Positions 41,185 to 49,714 of a stretch of 64,000 bases of DNA are shown here, piece by piece. Both the position numbers and the translations under genes were made by a program. The notes under the pieces are model-generated. The model searched no databases. It had not been told where the DNA came from and worked only from the letters and a program-made list of their open reading frames with translations. The stretch comes from Sphingopyxis sp. H053 (lineage in GTDB: Bacteria > Pseudomonadota > Alphaproteobacteria > Sphingomonadales > Sphingomonadaceae), in assembly GCF_001468225.1 (NCBI RefSeq), contig NZ_LNRU01000011.1, positions 94,554-158,553 of the forward strand. Reading direction: 5' to 3'. Position 1 is the stretch's first letter. Each line of letters begins with the position of its first letter.

Positions 41185-41216
41185 AGTTGTCATACAAGGC
41201 GGTAGTTGTCATACAA
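41185..41216. promoter_or_regulatory. pair of FCD/GntR-like operators
   Basis: AGTTGTCATACAA occurs at 41185-41197 and 41204-41216. The core TTGTCATACAA is a TTGT-N3-ACAA palindrome and fits the TNGTNNNACNA consensus of FadR-subfamily GntR regulators. A third core copy is at 60271-60280 in another promoter of the same locus. Confidence 0.6.
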
Positions 41217-41256
41217 TTTTTGCTTGACATGGGCCCACCAATACCCGCATCATTCG

Positions 41257-41271
41257 TGACACCGGTTACCA
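41257..41271. promoter_or_regulatory. LacI-type operator 1 (first TonB receptor)
   Basis: TGACACCGGTTACCA, the same 15 bases as before kduI (46937-46951). It sits just after the candidate -10 of the receptor promoter, where a repressor would block elongation. Confidence 0.7.
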
Positions 41272-41399
41272 GTGCCGGGCAACGAAATAGAAACGGGAAG
41301 GCGGCTGGTGCGGCCACAAGGGCTGGCCATCAGGCGCAATCTCCATGGGAAATCATTGGCGAGCAGGCGACAGGCCGCCGCCGGCGTGGGAGGATGAAG

Positions 41400-44009
41400 A
41401 TGGCTATTCAGGCAAGGCGGGGCGTCCGGACATTGGCGAAACTGGCAGGCGGCGCGTCGCTCGCGGCGCTGGCGCTATCGCCGGCCCATGCGCAGGATGC
41501 GGCGGCTCCGGCCGCCGATGACGCGATCGTGGTGACCGGCATCCGGGCGTCGCTCGAACGGGCGGCCGACATCAAGCGCGAAGCCGATCAGGTCATGGAC
41601 GTCATCACCGCCGAAGACGTCGGCAAGCTGCCCGACGCCAACGTCGCCGAAGCGTTGCAGCGCGTCACCGGCGTTCAGATCACCCGTGTTTTCGGCGAAG
41701 GCCAGTCGGTGTCGGTGCGCGGGCTGCAGCAGGTGCGCGTCGAGGTCGATGGCCGTACGCTGCTCGGCTGGTCGGCGCGCCTGTCGCCGCCCGAAAATGA
41801 CCAGCTCGGTCGCTCGTCGGGGCTCGATTCGGTGCCCTCCAGCCTGTTCGGCCGCCTCGAAGTGCGCAAATCGCCGCTCGCCAGCAATGCCGAAGGCGGC
41901 CTCGGCGGCACGGTGAACCTCGTCACGCCGAAGCCGCTGAGCTTCAAGGAACCGACAATCTCGGTCCGCGCGCAGGGCGTCTATTCGGAAAATTCGAAAA
42001 AGTTCGAACCCGCGATCACCGGTTTTGCGACGACCAAGTTCGCCGATGGCCGCATCGGTGTGATGATCGCGGGCGAATATCAAAAGCGTACCTCGATGAC
42101 GCAGACGTTCGAGCGCAACAATTTCCTGGGCCGCACCTATACGGGGACGGGCGGCGGCGTCTTCCCGACCCCGGTGTTGCTGCAATATGAGCAGTTCACC
42201 GTCGACCGCTCGCGCCTCGGCCTCAACGGCGCGATCCAGTTCGAGGTGACGCCCGAGTTCACGATCACCGCCGACGCGCTCTATTCGAAGCTCAAGACCG
42301 GGCGCCGCCAGGACTTTTTCGCCTTCCGCCTGCCGACGGGCACCAATCCCGTCACCAATCGCGTCGTCGAGGATGGCATGGTCGTCGCGGGCAACGCCAA
42401 CGGCACCGTCACCACCGCGGGGCAGATCCGCAACGAGCCGACCGAAAGCTTCCTCTATGGGCTCAACGGCAAATATGAGGGCGACAACGGGCTGACGATC
42501 GAGGCCGACGGCTATTACAGCAAAGGCACGATCGACCAGACGATCCAGATCATCACCTTGCAGGGCACCGCCGCGGTGCCGGGTGCGTTCGATTTCCGCG
42601 ACACGACGATCCCGTCGCTGACACTGACCGGGCCGTTCAATCCGACCAACTATGCATCGTACAACCCGGCGACGAACGGCGTGCGCAGCAACCGCCTGAT
42701 CGGCCTGCTCGACGAATATACGGGCAAGCTCGACGTCAGCTACGAAACCGGCGGCGTCACGATCGCCGCGGGGGTTCGCTATACCGACCTCCATGCGCGC
42801 TCGAACGCGTTCCGCAGCCAGGTCACGCCGACCCGCGCCGAGATCGAGCCCTATCTGAAGCTGGTCGACACGGGCGATTTCCTGTCCGACATTCCGGGAA
42901 CCTTCCCGCGCAGCTTTTTGAGCACCGCGCCGACGTTCGACTATGTCTTCAACCGCGCGCAGGCGGCCGAGCCCAATCCGAACGCGAATGGCCGCTCGAC
43001 GCTGCTGCCCAATCTGCAGCGCGACTATGACTTCAGCGAAAAGACGCTCGCCGGTTATCTGATGGTATCGGGCGAGGGCGAGATTGCCGGCATCCCGTAC
43101 AAGGCGAATGCCGGGGTGCGCATCGCGTCGACGCGGTTGTCGGTCGATAGCTATGTCAACGTCGGCACCGTCAGCCGGCTGGTCAACGACAAGAATCGCT
43201 ACACCAATGTGCTGCCGAGCGCGAACATCGCGTTCAATGTCACCGACGATTTCCTGATCCGCGTGTCGGGGTCGCAGACGATGCAGCGCGCCTCGATCGC
43301 CGACCTTGCGCCCTCGACCTTCTTCAACGCGACCAACCTGTCGGTCACCGGCGGCAATGTGAATCTCGAACCGCCGATCTCGACGCAGGCCGATGTCAGC
43401 TTCGAATATTATACGGGCAAGAGCTCGCTGATCTCGGGTGCGGTCTTCTATAAGGATGTGAGGAATTTCATCGCGAGCTTCGTCACCACCGGGGTCGACA
43501 CCAACCTCGACCCGCAGGGCCGCGAACTCACCTTCTCGCGCCCGGAGAACCTCTCAAGCGCGAAGATCAAGGGCTTCGAAATCGGTATCCAGCAGTTCAT
43601 GGACTTCCTGCCGTCACCGCTCGACGGCTTCGGGGTAATCGCGAACTACACCTATTCGGATTCGGAGGACAGCGCGGGCTTCCCGCTCGTCGCGGTGTCG
43701 AAGAACAGCTACAACCTGGTCGGCCTGTACGAGAAGGGGCCTTTCTCGGCGCGCATCGCGTACAATTACCGCGACGAGGCGGTGTTCGAATTCTCCGAAG
43801 GGCGGCCGAGCTTCGTCGGCTCGCGCTCGCAGCTCGACGCGCAGATCGGGGTCGACATCACCAAGAATATCGCGGTGTCGCTGCAGGCGCAGAATCTGAT
43901 GCCGAAGAAATCGGCGACGACCGAGTATAGCAATTTCAACACGACCGCGCTCAACAGCTATGCCCTGTCCGAGCGGCGTTTCTCGGTCGGCGTGCACGCG
44001 AAGTTCTAA
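41400..44009 (+). CDS. TonB-dependent outer-membrane receptor, pectin locus 1
   Basis: Outer-membrane transporter energised by TonB, 869 residues. Signal peptide ends AHAQDAAAP; TonB-box-like DDAIVVTGIRASLERA; plug with VGKLPDANVAEALQRVTGVQ and SVSVRGLQQVRVEVDGRTLL; beta-barrel ending RRFSVGVHAKF with a terminal phenylalanine. GGGAGG is 6 bases before ATG 41400. Operators for the LacI repressor and for a GntR-like regulator lie upstream, so it probably imports pectin-derived oligosaccharides or a related uronate polymer (inference). Confidence 0.93.
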   Translation: MAIQARRGVRTLAKLAGGASLAALALSPAHAQDAAAPAADDAIVVTGIRASLERAADIKREADQVMDVITAEDVGKLPDANVAEALQRVTGVQITRVFGEGQSVSVRGLQQVRVEVDGRTLLGWSARLSPPENDQLGRSSGLDSVPSSLFGRLEVRKSPLASNAEGGLGGTVNLVTPKPLSFKEPTISVRAQGVYSENSKKFEPAITGFATTKFADGRIGVMIAGEYQKRTSMTQTFERNNFLGRTYTGTGGGVFPTPVLLQYEQFTVDRSRLGLNGAIQFEVTPEFTITADALYSKLKTGRRQDFFAFRLPTGTNPVTNRVVEDGMVVAGNANGTVTTAGQIRNEPTESFLYGLNGKYEGDNGLTIEADGYYSKGTIDQTIQIITLQGTAAVPGAFDFRDTTIPSLTLTGPFNPTNYASYNPATNGVRSNRLIGLLDEYTGKLDVSYETGGVTIAAGVRYTDLHARSNAFRSQVTPTRAEIEPYLKLVDTGDFLSDIPGTFPRSFLSTAPTFDYVFNRAQAAEPNPNANGRSTLLPNLQRDYDFSEKTLAGYLMVSGEGEIAGIPYKANAGVRIASTRLSVDSYVNVGTVSRLVNDKNRYTNVLPSANIAFNVTDDFLIRVSGSQTMQRASIADLAPSTFFNATNLSVTGGNVNLEPPISTQADVSFEYYTGKSSLISGAVFYKDVRNFIASFVTTGVDTNLDPQGRELTFSRPENLSSAKIKGFEIGIQQFMDFLPSPLDGFGVIANYTYSDSEDSAGFPLVAVSKNSYNLVGLYEKGPFSARIAYNYRDEAVFEFSEGRPSFVGSRSQLDAQIGVDITKNIAVSLQAQNLMPKKSATTEYSNFNTTALNSYALSERRFSVGVHAKF

Positions 44010-44098
44010 AAAGAGGTCCCCGGCATGGCGGTGTGGGTCGCGCGCCGCCATGCCAAAGGGGGTGATGCCAAACGGGGCCGCAGGGAGTGTATCGGGTT

Positions 44099-45778
44099 AT
44101 GATTTCGCGTGATCGGCGTGCGCGCCTCGTTTCGGTTCTGGCGCTCGGCGCGGCGCTGACTTTCCCCTTGCAGGCGCAACCGGCGAAACTGCCCAAAATC
44201 CTCTCCGACCCCGCGACGATAGCGGCGAACCCGCTGCCCGATTTCAGCTATGCCGGCTATGGCTTCGGGTTGGCGCCGATCCCCGCCGATGCGGGGACGA
44301 TCGTCGACGTCACCGACTATGGCGCGATCCCCGACGACGGGCTCGACGATAGCAAGGCGGTGCTGCGCGCGCTCGCCGCGGCGAACGCGGTGAAGGGCAA
44401 GGTGACGCTGCGTTTCCCCAAAGGCCGCACGCAGATCACCGAGGTGCTGCGGATCACGCGCAGCGATATCATCCTCGACGGCGCGGGCAACGGGCCGGGC
44501 GGCAGCGAACTCTGGTTCCCGCGCCCGCTGAAGCTCATCGACCAGAGCCGCGATTATGACGAGCTGCGCGCCTATATGGTGCGCGAGAAGAAGCAACAGG
44601 TCGAGCCCGAGCATAATATCGACTATCTGTTCACCGAATATACGTGGGCGGGCGGGATGATCTATGTCGCGCCCGCGGGCAGCCGGCCGGTCTCCTATGA
44701 CGGGACGAAGGATGTCCGCGATCCGGTGCTCGCGACCGGGGTTTCGGGCAAGCAGTTCGCCCGCACGCTGACGGTCGATGATGCGTCGAAGTTCAAAGTC
44801 GGCGATGTCGTGCAGCTGCAATGGTTCTCGGTCGACGGGCCGAACAGCCAGATATTGAAATCGCTCTATGGCGATACCGACCTGCCGATCGGCTCGCATC
44901 ACTGGAGCTTCCCGAACCGGCCGGTGGTCGCGCAGGCGACGCGCGTTGTCGCGGTGCGCGGCAAGACGGTGACGCTCGGCGACCCGCTGCTCCACGATGT
45001 CCGCGCCGCCCAGCCGGCGGTGGTCGCCCAATGGAAGCATCTGTCGAACGTGGGCATCCAGAATCTGCGGCTGCAATTTCCCGAGGCGCCGTCGTTCGGC
45101 CATCATCTCGAGCAGGGCTATAACGGCATCTATATGACCGGCGTCTTCGACGGCTGGGTCCGCAAGCTGACGATCGATCGCGCGGACAGCGGCATCCTCA
45201 CCGACAATGCCGCGAGCCTGACGATCGCCGACGTCACCACCACCGGCGACCGCCGCGCGCATTATTCGGTGCATGTCGGCGCGGTGCACAATGTGCTCGT
45301 CAAGGATCTGAAGGTCGCAAATCCGGTCGTTCACCCGGTCAGCATCAACACGCGCTCGACGCGCTCGGTGTTCCTGCGCTCGGTCGTCGAGAAAGAGGCG
45401 ATCATCGACCAGCACAGCGGGTCGAACCACCAGAATCTGTTCGACGCGATCGAGATGCACATCGACCCCAAACAGGGCAAGGACGGCTGGCATTACCAGC
45501 TGTGGGTCGGCGGCGGCGCGCCCTACTGGAAGCCGGGGCACGGGCTTTACAACACGCTGTGGAACGCGAAGCTGGTGATGCCCGAAAGCGTGCCCGCCGA
45601 TGCCACGGTCGCGATCACAAGCGGACTCGAAGGCCCCGGCGAACGGATCGTCGGGTTGCACGCGAACCGCAAGATCGCGGTCAGCTACACCCCCGCGCCC
45701 TATATCGAGGGCACGGGGCAGGCGGTCGCCGCGGTGCCGTCGCTCTACGAATATCAGCTCGCCCGCCGGCGCCGCTGA
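44099..45778 (+). CDS. secreted parallel beta-helix protein, probable polysaccharide-degrading enzyme
   Basis: 559 residues with a signal peptide (SVLALGAALTFPLQAQPAKL). The mature start VDVTDYGAIPDDGLDDSKAV is the pectate-lyase-3/GH28-type opening of right-handed beta-helices, followed by FPKGRTQITEVLRITRSDII and LDGAGNGPGGSELWF. Later strands include LSNVGIQNLRLQFPEAPSFG and DHQHSG-like IIDQHSGSNHQNLFDAIEMH. I cannot assign a CAZy family or catalytic residues. It lies 90 bases after the receptor and converges on lacI, so it is likely co-expressed with the receptor. GTG 44087 is an alternative start but overlaps the GGGAG ribosome site. Confidence 0.8.
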   Translation: MISRDRRARLVSVLALGAALTFPLQAQPAKLPKILSDPATIAANPLPDFSYAGYGFGLAPIPADAGTIVDVTDYGAIPDDGLDDSKAVLRALAAANAVKGKVTLRFPKGRTQITEVLRITRSDIILDGAGNGPGGSELWFPRPLKLIDQSRDYDELRAYMVREKKQQVEPEHNIDYLFTEYTWAGGMIYVAPAGSRPVSYDGTKDVRDPVLATGVSGKQFARTLTVDDASKFKVGDVVQLQWFSVDGPNSQILKSLYGDTDLPIGSHHWSFPNRPVVAQATRVVAVRGKTVTLGDPLLHDVRAAQPAVVAQWKHLSNVGIQNLRLQFPEAPSFGHHLEQGYNGIYMTGVFDGWVRKLTIDRADSGILTDNAASLTIADVTTTGDRRAHYSVHVGAVHNVLVKDLKVANPVVHPVSINTRSTRSVFLRSVVEKEAIIDQHSGSNHQNLFDAIEMHIDPKQGKDGWHYQLWVGGGAPYWKPGHGLYNTLWNAKLVMPESVPADATVAITSGLEGPGERIVGLHANRKIAVSYTPAPYIEGTGQAVAAVPSLYEYQLARRRR

Positions 45779-45781
45779 GCC

Positions 45782-46831
45782 TTATTTCGTCGAAGGCGGC
45801 GCGACCGACTGGCGCTCGACGAAGGTCGAGGCCAGAACCGCGCCCTCGGCGACCTTGGTCCCCGGGGCGAGAAAATCGGGCACGAGCGTTTGCGCGGCGC
45901 GGATACCCATCTCGTGGATCGGCCAGCGGACCGTGCTGAGCGCGGGCCAGATATGTGTCGCGGTCGGGCTGTCGTCGAAGCCGATGATCGAAAGCTGCTC
46001 GGGCACCTTCACGCCCTTGCTGTGCGCGACGCTCATCACGCCGGCCGCCATCTCGTCGTTCGAGCAGAAGATCGCCGTCGGCGGGGCGGCGAGCGACAGC
46101 AGGGCTTCGCCGGCCTCGATGCCAGCGGTATAGCGGTAATTGCCGGGCGCGTTGAATGCTGGAGGAAGGTCGAGTCCGGCCTCGCTCAGCGCCTCGCGGA
46201 AACCTTCTTCGCGCTCGGCGGCCGAACGGAAGCCGACGGGGCCGCGCACGAAACCGATGCGGCGATGGCCGAGCGCGATCAATCGGCGCACCGCTTCGGC
46301 GACGACCTCGCGATCGTTCGACGAAATGCAATGCTTCGCATCGTCGAGCGGCGCCGACCCGACGCGGACATAACGCACGCCCAGATCCTCGCAGAGCGCG
46401 GCCAGATCGTCATTCTCCGAAATCGGCGGCAGCAGCATCGCGCCGATCGGCCGCTGTTTTTCCAGGAACGTGCGTACATCGTCGAGCAGCTTGTCCGACC
46501 CGCGATCGACGGGGCGGACAAGCAAAGCAAGGTCGCTGTCCTTGATCGCGTCGAGCACGCCGCGCTGGAAGTTGAGCACGGTCTGCGCGTTCGGATTGTC
46601 GTGGAGCAGCGCGATCAGGAAGTTGCGGCGAAAGGCGAGCGCGCGCGCTTGCGGATTGGGGACGAAGCCCAATTGTTCGATCGCCTTTTCGACCGCGGCG
46701 CGCGTCTTGTCGGTCAGGAATTCGGAGCGGTTGATCACCCGGCTCACGGTCTTTTTCGACACCCCCGCAAGCGCCGCGACGTCGTTGATCGTCGGTTGCT
46801 TGCCCCCCGGCCCCTTATTCTGTGCCGCCAT
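45782..46831 (-). CDS. LacI-family transcriptional regulator of the pectin locus
   Basis: Sugar-responsive repressor, 349 residues. N-terminal helix-turn-helix at about residues 14-60 (PTINDVAALAGVSKKTVSRV, INRSEFLTDKTRAAVEKAIE), hinge, then a periplasmic-binding-protein-like ligand domain (GVRYVRVGSAPLDDAKHCIS, LGHRRIGFVRGPVGFRSAAE, SIIGFDDSPTATHIWPALST). Start MAAQNKGPGGKQPT at 46831. Convergent with the beta-helix gene and divergent from kduI, with the operator at 46937-46951 between. The five similar operators in 41257-60312 are its likely targets; the effector is probably a uronate or KDG (inference). Confidence 0.92.
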   Translation of the reverse strand: MAAQNKGPGGKQPTINDVAALAGVSKKTVSRVINRSEFLTDKTRAAVEKAIEQLGFVPNPQARALAFRRNFLIALLHDNPNAQTVLNFQRGVLDAIKDSDLALLVRPVDRGSDKLLDDVRTFLEKQRPIGAMLLPPISENDDLAALCEDLGVRYVRVGSAPLDDAKHCISSNDREVVAEAVRRLIALGHRRIGFVRGPVGFRSAAEREEGFREALSEAGLDLPPAFNAPGNYRYTAGIEAGEALLSLAAPPTAIFCSNDEMAAGVMSVAHSKGVKVPEQLSIIGFDDSPTATHIWPALSTVRWPIHEMGIRAAQTLVPDFLAPGTKVAEGAVLASTFVERQSVAPPSTK

Positions 46832-46935
46832 ATTCGCTCTTTCCCCTGCAAGCCTCTGGCCAGGCCCGCGCTTTGCAATGCTGATGGGCGCTCGAAAGCG
46901 TAAAATCAACCGCCCGGCGGGGGTGCCAACACCTC

Positions 46936-46964
46936 TTGACACCGGTTACCATCAAAACTAGCAA
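46936..46964 (+). promoter_or_regulatory. kduI promoter with LacI-type operator 2
   Basis: The operator TGACACCGGTTACCA (46937-46951) overlaps a consensus -35 TTGACA (46936-46941); TAGCAA (46959-46964) is 17 bases downstream as a weak -10. A bound repressor would cover the -35. The same site lies 105 bases before lacI, allowing autoregulation. Confidence 0.68.
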
Positions 46965-47002
46965 GGCGGCAAGCCAGAAATATCGAGCGAGGATGCGATC
47001 CC

Positions 47003-47845
47003 ATGTTTTCCAAGACCTATTACGCCACCCATCCCGTGATGATGGAGGAGGTGTCGAACGCCGAACTGCGCGATCGCTACCTCATCCAGAACCTGTTTCG
47101 TGACGGCGAGTGCGTCCTCAACTACACCCATGCCGACCGCTTCGTGATCGGCGGCGTCGCCGTGGGTTCGGCCCCGGTCAAGCTGCCCGCGCAGAGCGAG
47201 CCGCCGTCGGCCGCGGGCCACCCGTTCCTCGAACGCCGCGAGCTCGCGATCGTCAACGTTTCGTCCGTCGAGGGCACCGTCACCGTCGACGGCGAAAGCT
47301 TCACGCTCGGCAACAAGGATTGCCTCTATGTGACGATGGGCGCGAAGGACGTGGAGTTTGCAGGCGAAGGCGCGCGCTACTATCTGGCATCGTGCCCCGC
47401 GCACAAGGCGTTCACGACGCGCAAGCTCGGCATCGCCGACGCCAATGCACTCGATCGCGGCAGCCTCGCCGAATCGAACGAACGCACGATCTTTCAGCTC
47501 GTCATTCCGGGCGTGTGCGACAGCGCGCAGCTCGTCATGGGGCTGACCGTGCTCAAGGAAGGCAGCGTCTGGAACACGATGCCCCCGCACATCCACGAGC
47601 GCCGCAGCGAGATTTATTTCTATTTCGAACTCGACAATGTCGACAGCGACCGCGTGATGCATTTCATGGGCGAGGGTGAAGCCACCCGCCATATCGTCAT
47701 GCAGAATGAGGAAGCGGTGATTTCGCCGCCCTGGTCGATCCACATGGGCGCGGGCACCAAATCCTATGCCTTCATCTGGGCGATGGCGGGCGAGAATCAG
47801 GATTATACGGACATGAACGTCCTCGACATCTGTCAGCTGTCGTAA
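47003..47845 (+). CDS. kduI: 5-dehydro-4-deoxy-D-glucuronate isomerase KduI
   Basis: Converts 5-keto-4-deoxyuronate, the product of unsaturated uronate ring opening, to 3-deoxy-D-glycero-2,5-hexodiulosonate. 280 residues, the usual length. Metal ligands H196, H198 and E203 in [17 protein letters not shown] match the E. coli pattern, with H247 in WSIHMGAG as the likely fourth. Cytoplasmic. GAGGA lies 10 bases before the ATG. Followed by kduD and kdgK, giving the full route to KDPG. Confidence 0.96.
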   Translation: MFSKTYYATHPVMMEEVSNAELRDRYLIQNLFRDGECVLNYTHADRFVIGGVAVGSAPVKLPAQSEPPSAAGHPFLERRELAIVNVSSVEGTVTVDGESFTLGNKDCLYVTMGAKDVEFAGEGARYYLASCPAHKAFTTRKLGIADANALDRGSLAESNERTIFQLVIPGVCDSAQLVMGLTVLKEGSVWNTMPPHIHERRSEIYFYFELDNVDSDRVMHFMGEGEATRHIVMQNEEAVISPPWSIHMGAGTKSYAFIWAMAGENQDYTDMNVLDICQLS

Positions 47846-47854
47846 TCCATTCAT

Positions 47855-47926
47855 CGTCACCCCGGACTTGATCCGGGGTCCAGACTACGCCGCTGAAATG
47901 GGTGCCGGATCAAGCCCGGCATGACG
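47855..47926. repeat. REP-like palindrome, copy 2
   Basis: Left arm 47855-47876 is identical to the left arm of the copy at 35175; right arm 47905-47926 pairs with three mismatches. It lies inside the kduI-kduD operon, between the two genes, where it could shape the mRNA. Confidence 0.75.
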
Positions 47927-47944
47927 AAGGGTAGGAAGATGAAG

Positions 47945-48691
47945 ATGTTCGACCTCACAGGAAAAGTCGCGCTCGTCACCGGCGCCAACACCGGCATCGG
48001 GCAGGGGATCGCGCTCGCGCTCGCCGAAGCGGGCGCCGACATCGCCGCCGCGGGCCGCTCGCCCGCCGACGAGACCGTCGGCAAGATACGCGGGCTCGGT
48101 CGCCGCGGCGAGAATTTCGCCGCCGACCTGTCGAGCGTCGGCGCGGTGCAGCCGCTCGTCGATGCGGTGCTCGCCGAGTTCGGGCGCATCGACATCCTCG
48201 TCAACAATGCCGGCATCATCCGCCGCGCCGATGCGGTCGATTTCACCGAGGCCGACTGGGACGCGGTGATGGACACCAATTTGAAGACGCTCTTCTTCCT
48301 CTGCCAGAGCGTCGGCCGCCACATGATCGCGCGCGGGTCGGGCAAGATCATCAACATCGCCTCGATGCTGACCTTTCAGGGTGGCATCCGCGTGCCGAGC
48401 TATACCGCGTCGAAATCGGGGGCCGGCGGACTCACCAAGCTGCTCGCGAACGAGTGGGCGGCAAAGGGTGTGCAGGTCAACGCGATCGCGCCCGGCTATA
48501 TCGCGACGAACAACACCGCCGCGCTGCAAGGCGACGAGACGCGCAACCGCCAGATTATGGAGCGCATCCCCGCTGGACGTTGGGGCGACCCTGCCGATAT
48601 CGGCGGCGCCGCGGTCTTCCTCGCCTCGTCGGCGGCGGATTATGTCCAGGGCCATATCCTCGCCGTCGACGGCGGCTGGCTCGCGCGCTAG
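47945..48691 (+). CDS. kduD: 2-dehydro-3-deoxy-D-gluconate 5-dehydrogenase KduD
   Basis: Short-chain dehydrogenase that reduces the KduI product to 2-keto-3-deoxygluconate. 248 residues from ATG 47945, which has AGGA 8 bases upstream; ATGs at 47921 and 47939 are in frame but lie in the REP element or too near the RBS. Cofactor motif TGANTGIG (12-19), NNAG (87-90), catalytic S140, Y153 and K157. Between kduI and kdgK. Confidence 0.93.
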   Translation: MFDLTGKVALVTGANTGIGQGIALALAEAGADIAAAGRSPADETVGKIRGLGRRGENFAADLSSVGAVQPLVDAVLAEFGRIDILVNNAGIIRRADAVDFTEADWDAVMDTNLKTLFFLCQSVGRHMIARGSGKIINIASMLTFQGGIRVPSYTASKSGAGGLTKLLANEWAAKGVQVNAIAPGYIATNNTAALQGDETRNRQIMERIPAGRWGDPADIGGAAVFLASSAADYVQGHILAVDGGWLAR

Positions 48692-48700
48692 CCTCGCGCG

Positions 48701-49714
48701 ATGACCGAAGGCCGCCTTGTCTTTTTCGGCGAACTGCTGATCCGCCTGACCGCGCCGGGCAATGAGCTGCTGATGCAGTCGCCGTCGCTCGCGCTCCATG
48801 TCGGCGGCGCGGAAGCGAATGTCGCGATCGGCCTCGCGCACCTTGGCCACGACTGCGCGATGGTCAGCCGCGTTCCTGCGAATGCGCTGGGTGGCGGAGC
48901 GGTGGCGGCGGTACGCGGCGCGGGCGTCGATTGCGGCGCCGTTTCCAGCGGTGCAGGGCGCATGGGGCTCTATTTCCTCAGCGTCGGCGCGGGGCTCCGC
49001 GCGTCGGAGATCGTCTACGACCGTGCGGGGTCGAGCTTCGCGGCGACCGGGCCCGAGGATTATGATTTCGACCACTTGCTCGCGGGCGCGGGCCTGCTCC
49101 ACCTGTCGGGCATCACCCCCGCGCTCGGGCCGCGCTCAGCCGAAGCCGCGCTGTCGGCGGCACGCGCGGCGAAACGGCTCGGCGTTCCCGTCAGCTTCGA
49201 CGGCAATTACCGCGCGATGCTGTGGGAGGCGTGGGACAGCGATCCGCGCACGATCCTCTCCGAACTGATCGGCACCGCCGACATATTGTTCGGCAACCAC
49301 CGCGATCTGTCGCTCGTGCTCGGCAAGGAATTCAGCGGTGAGGGCGAGGACCGGCGACGCGAAGCCGCCGAAGCGGGTTTCGCGGCGTTCCCCGGCCTCA
49401 AGCTGATCGCCTCGACCGCGCGCCATACGGCCACCGCCGACCACCACCGCATCGCCGCACGCGTCGACCTGCGCAGCGGTGGCTACCAGACGCCTGAGAT
49501 CGACGTAACCGGCATCGTCGACCGCATCGGCGCGGGCGATGCCTTTGCCGCGGGCGTACTCCACGCGCATCTGTCGGGCGGCGATGCGCGTGCGATGGCC
49601 GAATCGGGCCTTGCGCTCACCTGCCTCAAACATTCGCTGCCGGGCGACGCCAGCCGTTTCGGGCAGGCCGATATCGACGCCTTCCACGGCGGCGGGCTCG
49701 ATGTCCGGCGCTGA
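48701..49714 (+). CDS. kdgK: 2-keto-3-deoxygluconate kinase KdgK
   Basis: PfkB-family kinase forming 2-keto-3-deoxy-6-phosphogluconate. 337 residues. Substrate-binding opening VFFGELLIRLTAPG and VGGAEANVAIGLAHLG; C-terminal ATP/catalytic motif DRIGAGDAFAAGVLH (aspartate base in GAGD). Nine bases after kduD. KDG from both the KduD and the UxaA branches would be its substrate. The end overlaps the next gene by 14 bases. Confidence 0.92.
   Translation: MTEGRLVFFGELLIRLTAPGNELLMQSPSLALHVGGAEANVAIGLAHLGHDCAMVSRVPANALGGGAVAAVRGAGVDCGAVSSGAGRMGLYFLSVGAGLRASEIVYDRAGSSFAATGPEDYDFDHLLAGAGLLHLSGITPALGPRSAEAALSAARAAKRLGVPVSFDGNYRAMLWEAWDSDPRTILSELIGTADILFGNHRDLSLVLGKEFSGEGEDRRREAAEAGFAAFPGLKLIASTARHTATADHHRIAARVDLRSGGYQTPEIDVTGIVDRIGAGDAFAAGVLHAHLSGGDARAMAESGLALTCLKHSLPGDASRFGQADIDAFHGGGLDVRR

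Larger units (their letters stand above)
41046..41399. promoter_or_regulatory. divergent control region between efflux operon and first TonB receptor
   Basis: This 354-base gap contains no gene. It holds an 11-base-period tandem repeat near the efflux side, two TTGTCATACAA sites, a -35-like TTGACA (41224-41229) with a CATCAT (41248-41253) at 18 bases, and a LacI-type operator just downstream. The last 120 bases before the receptor show only a strong GGGAGG ribosome-binding site. Confidence 0.6.

Noticed and set aside
47921..47944. kduD start at ATG 47921
   Set aside because: It lies in the right arm of the REP-like palindrome; ATG 47945 has a well-spaced AGGA and gives the normal SDR N-terminus.
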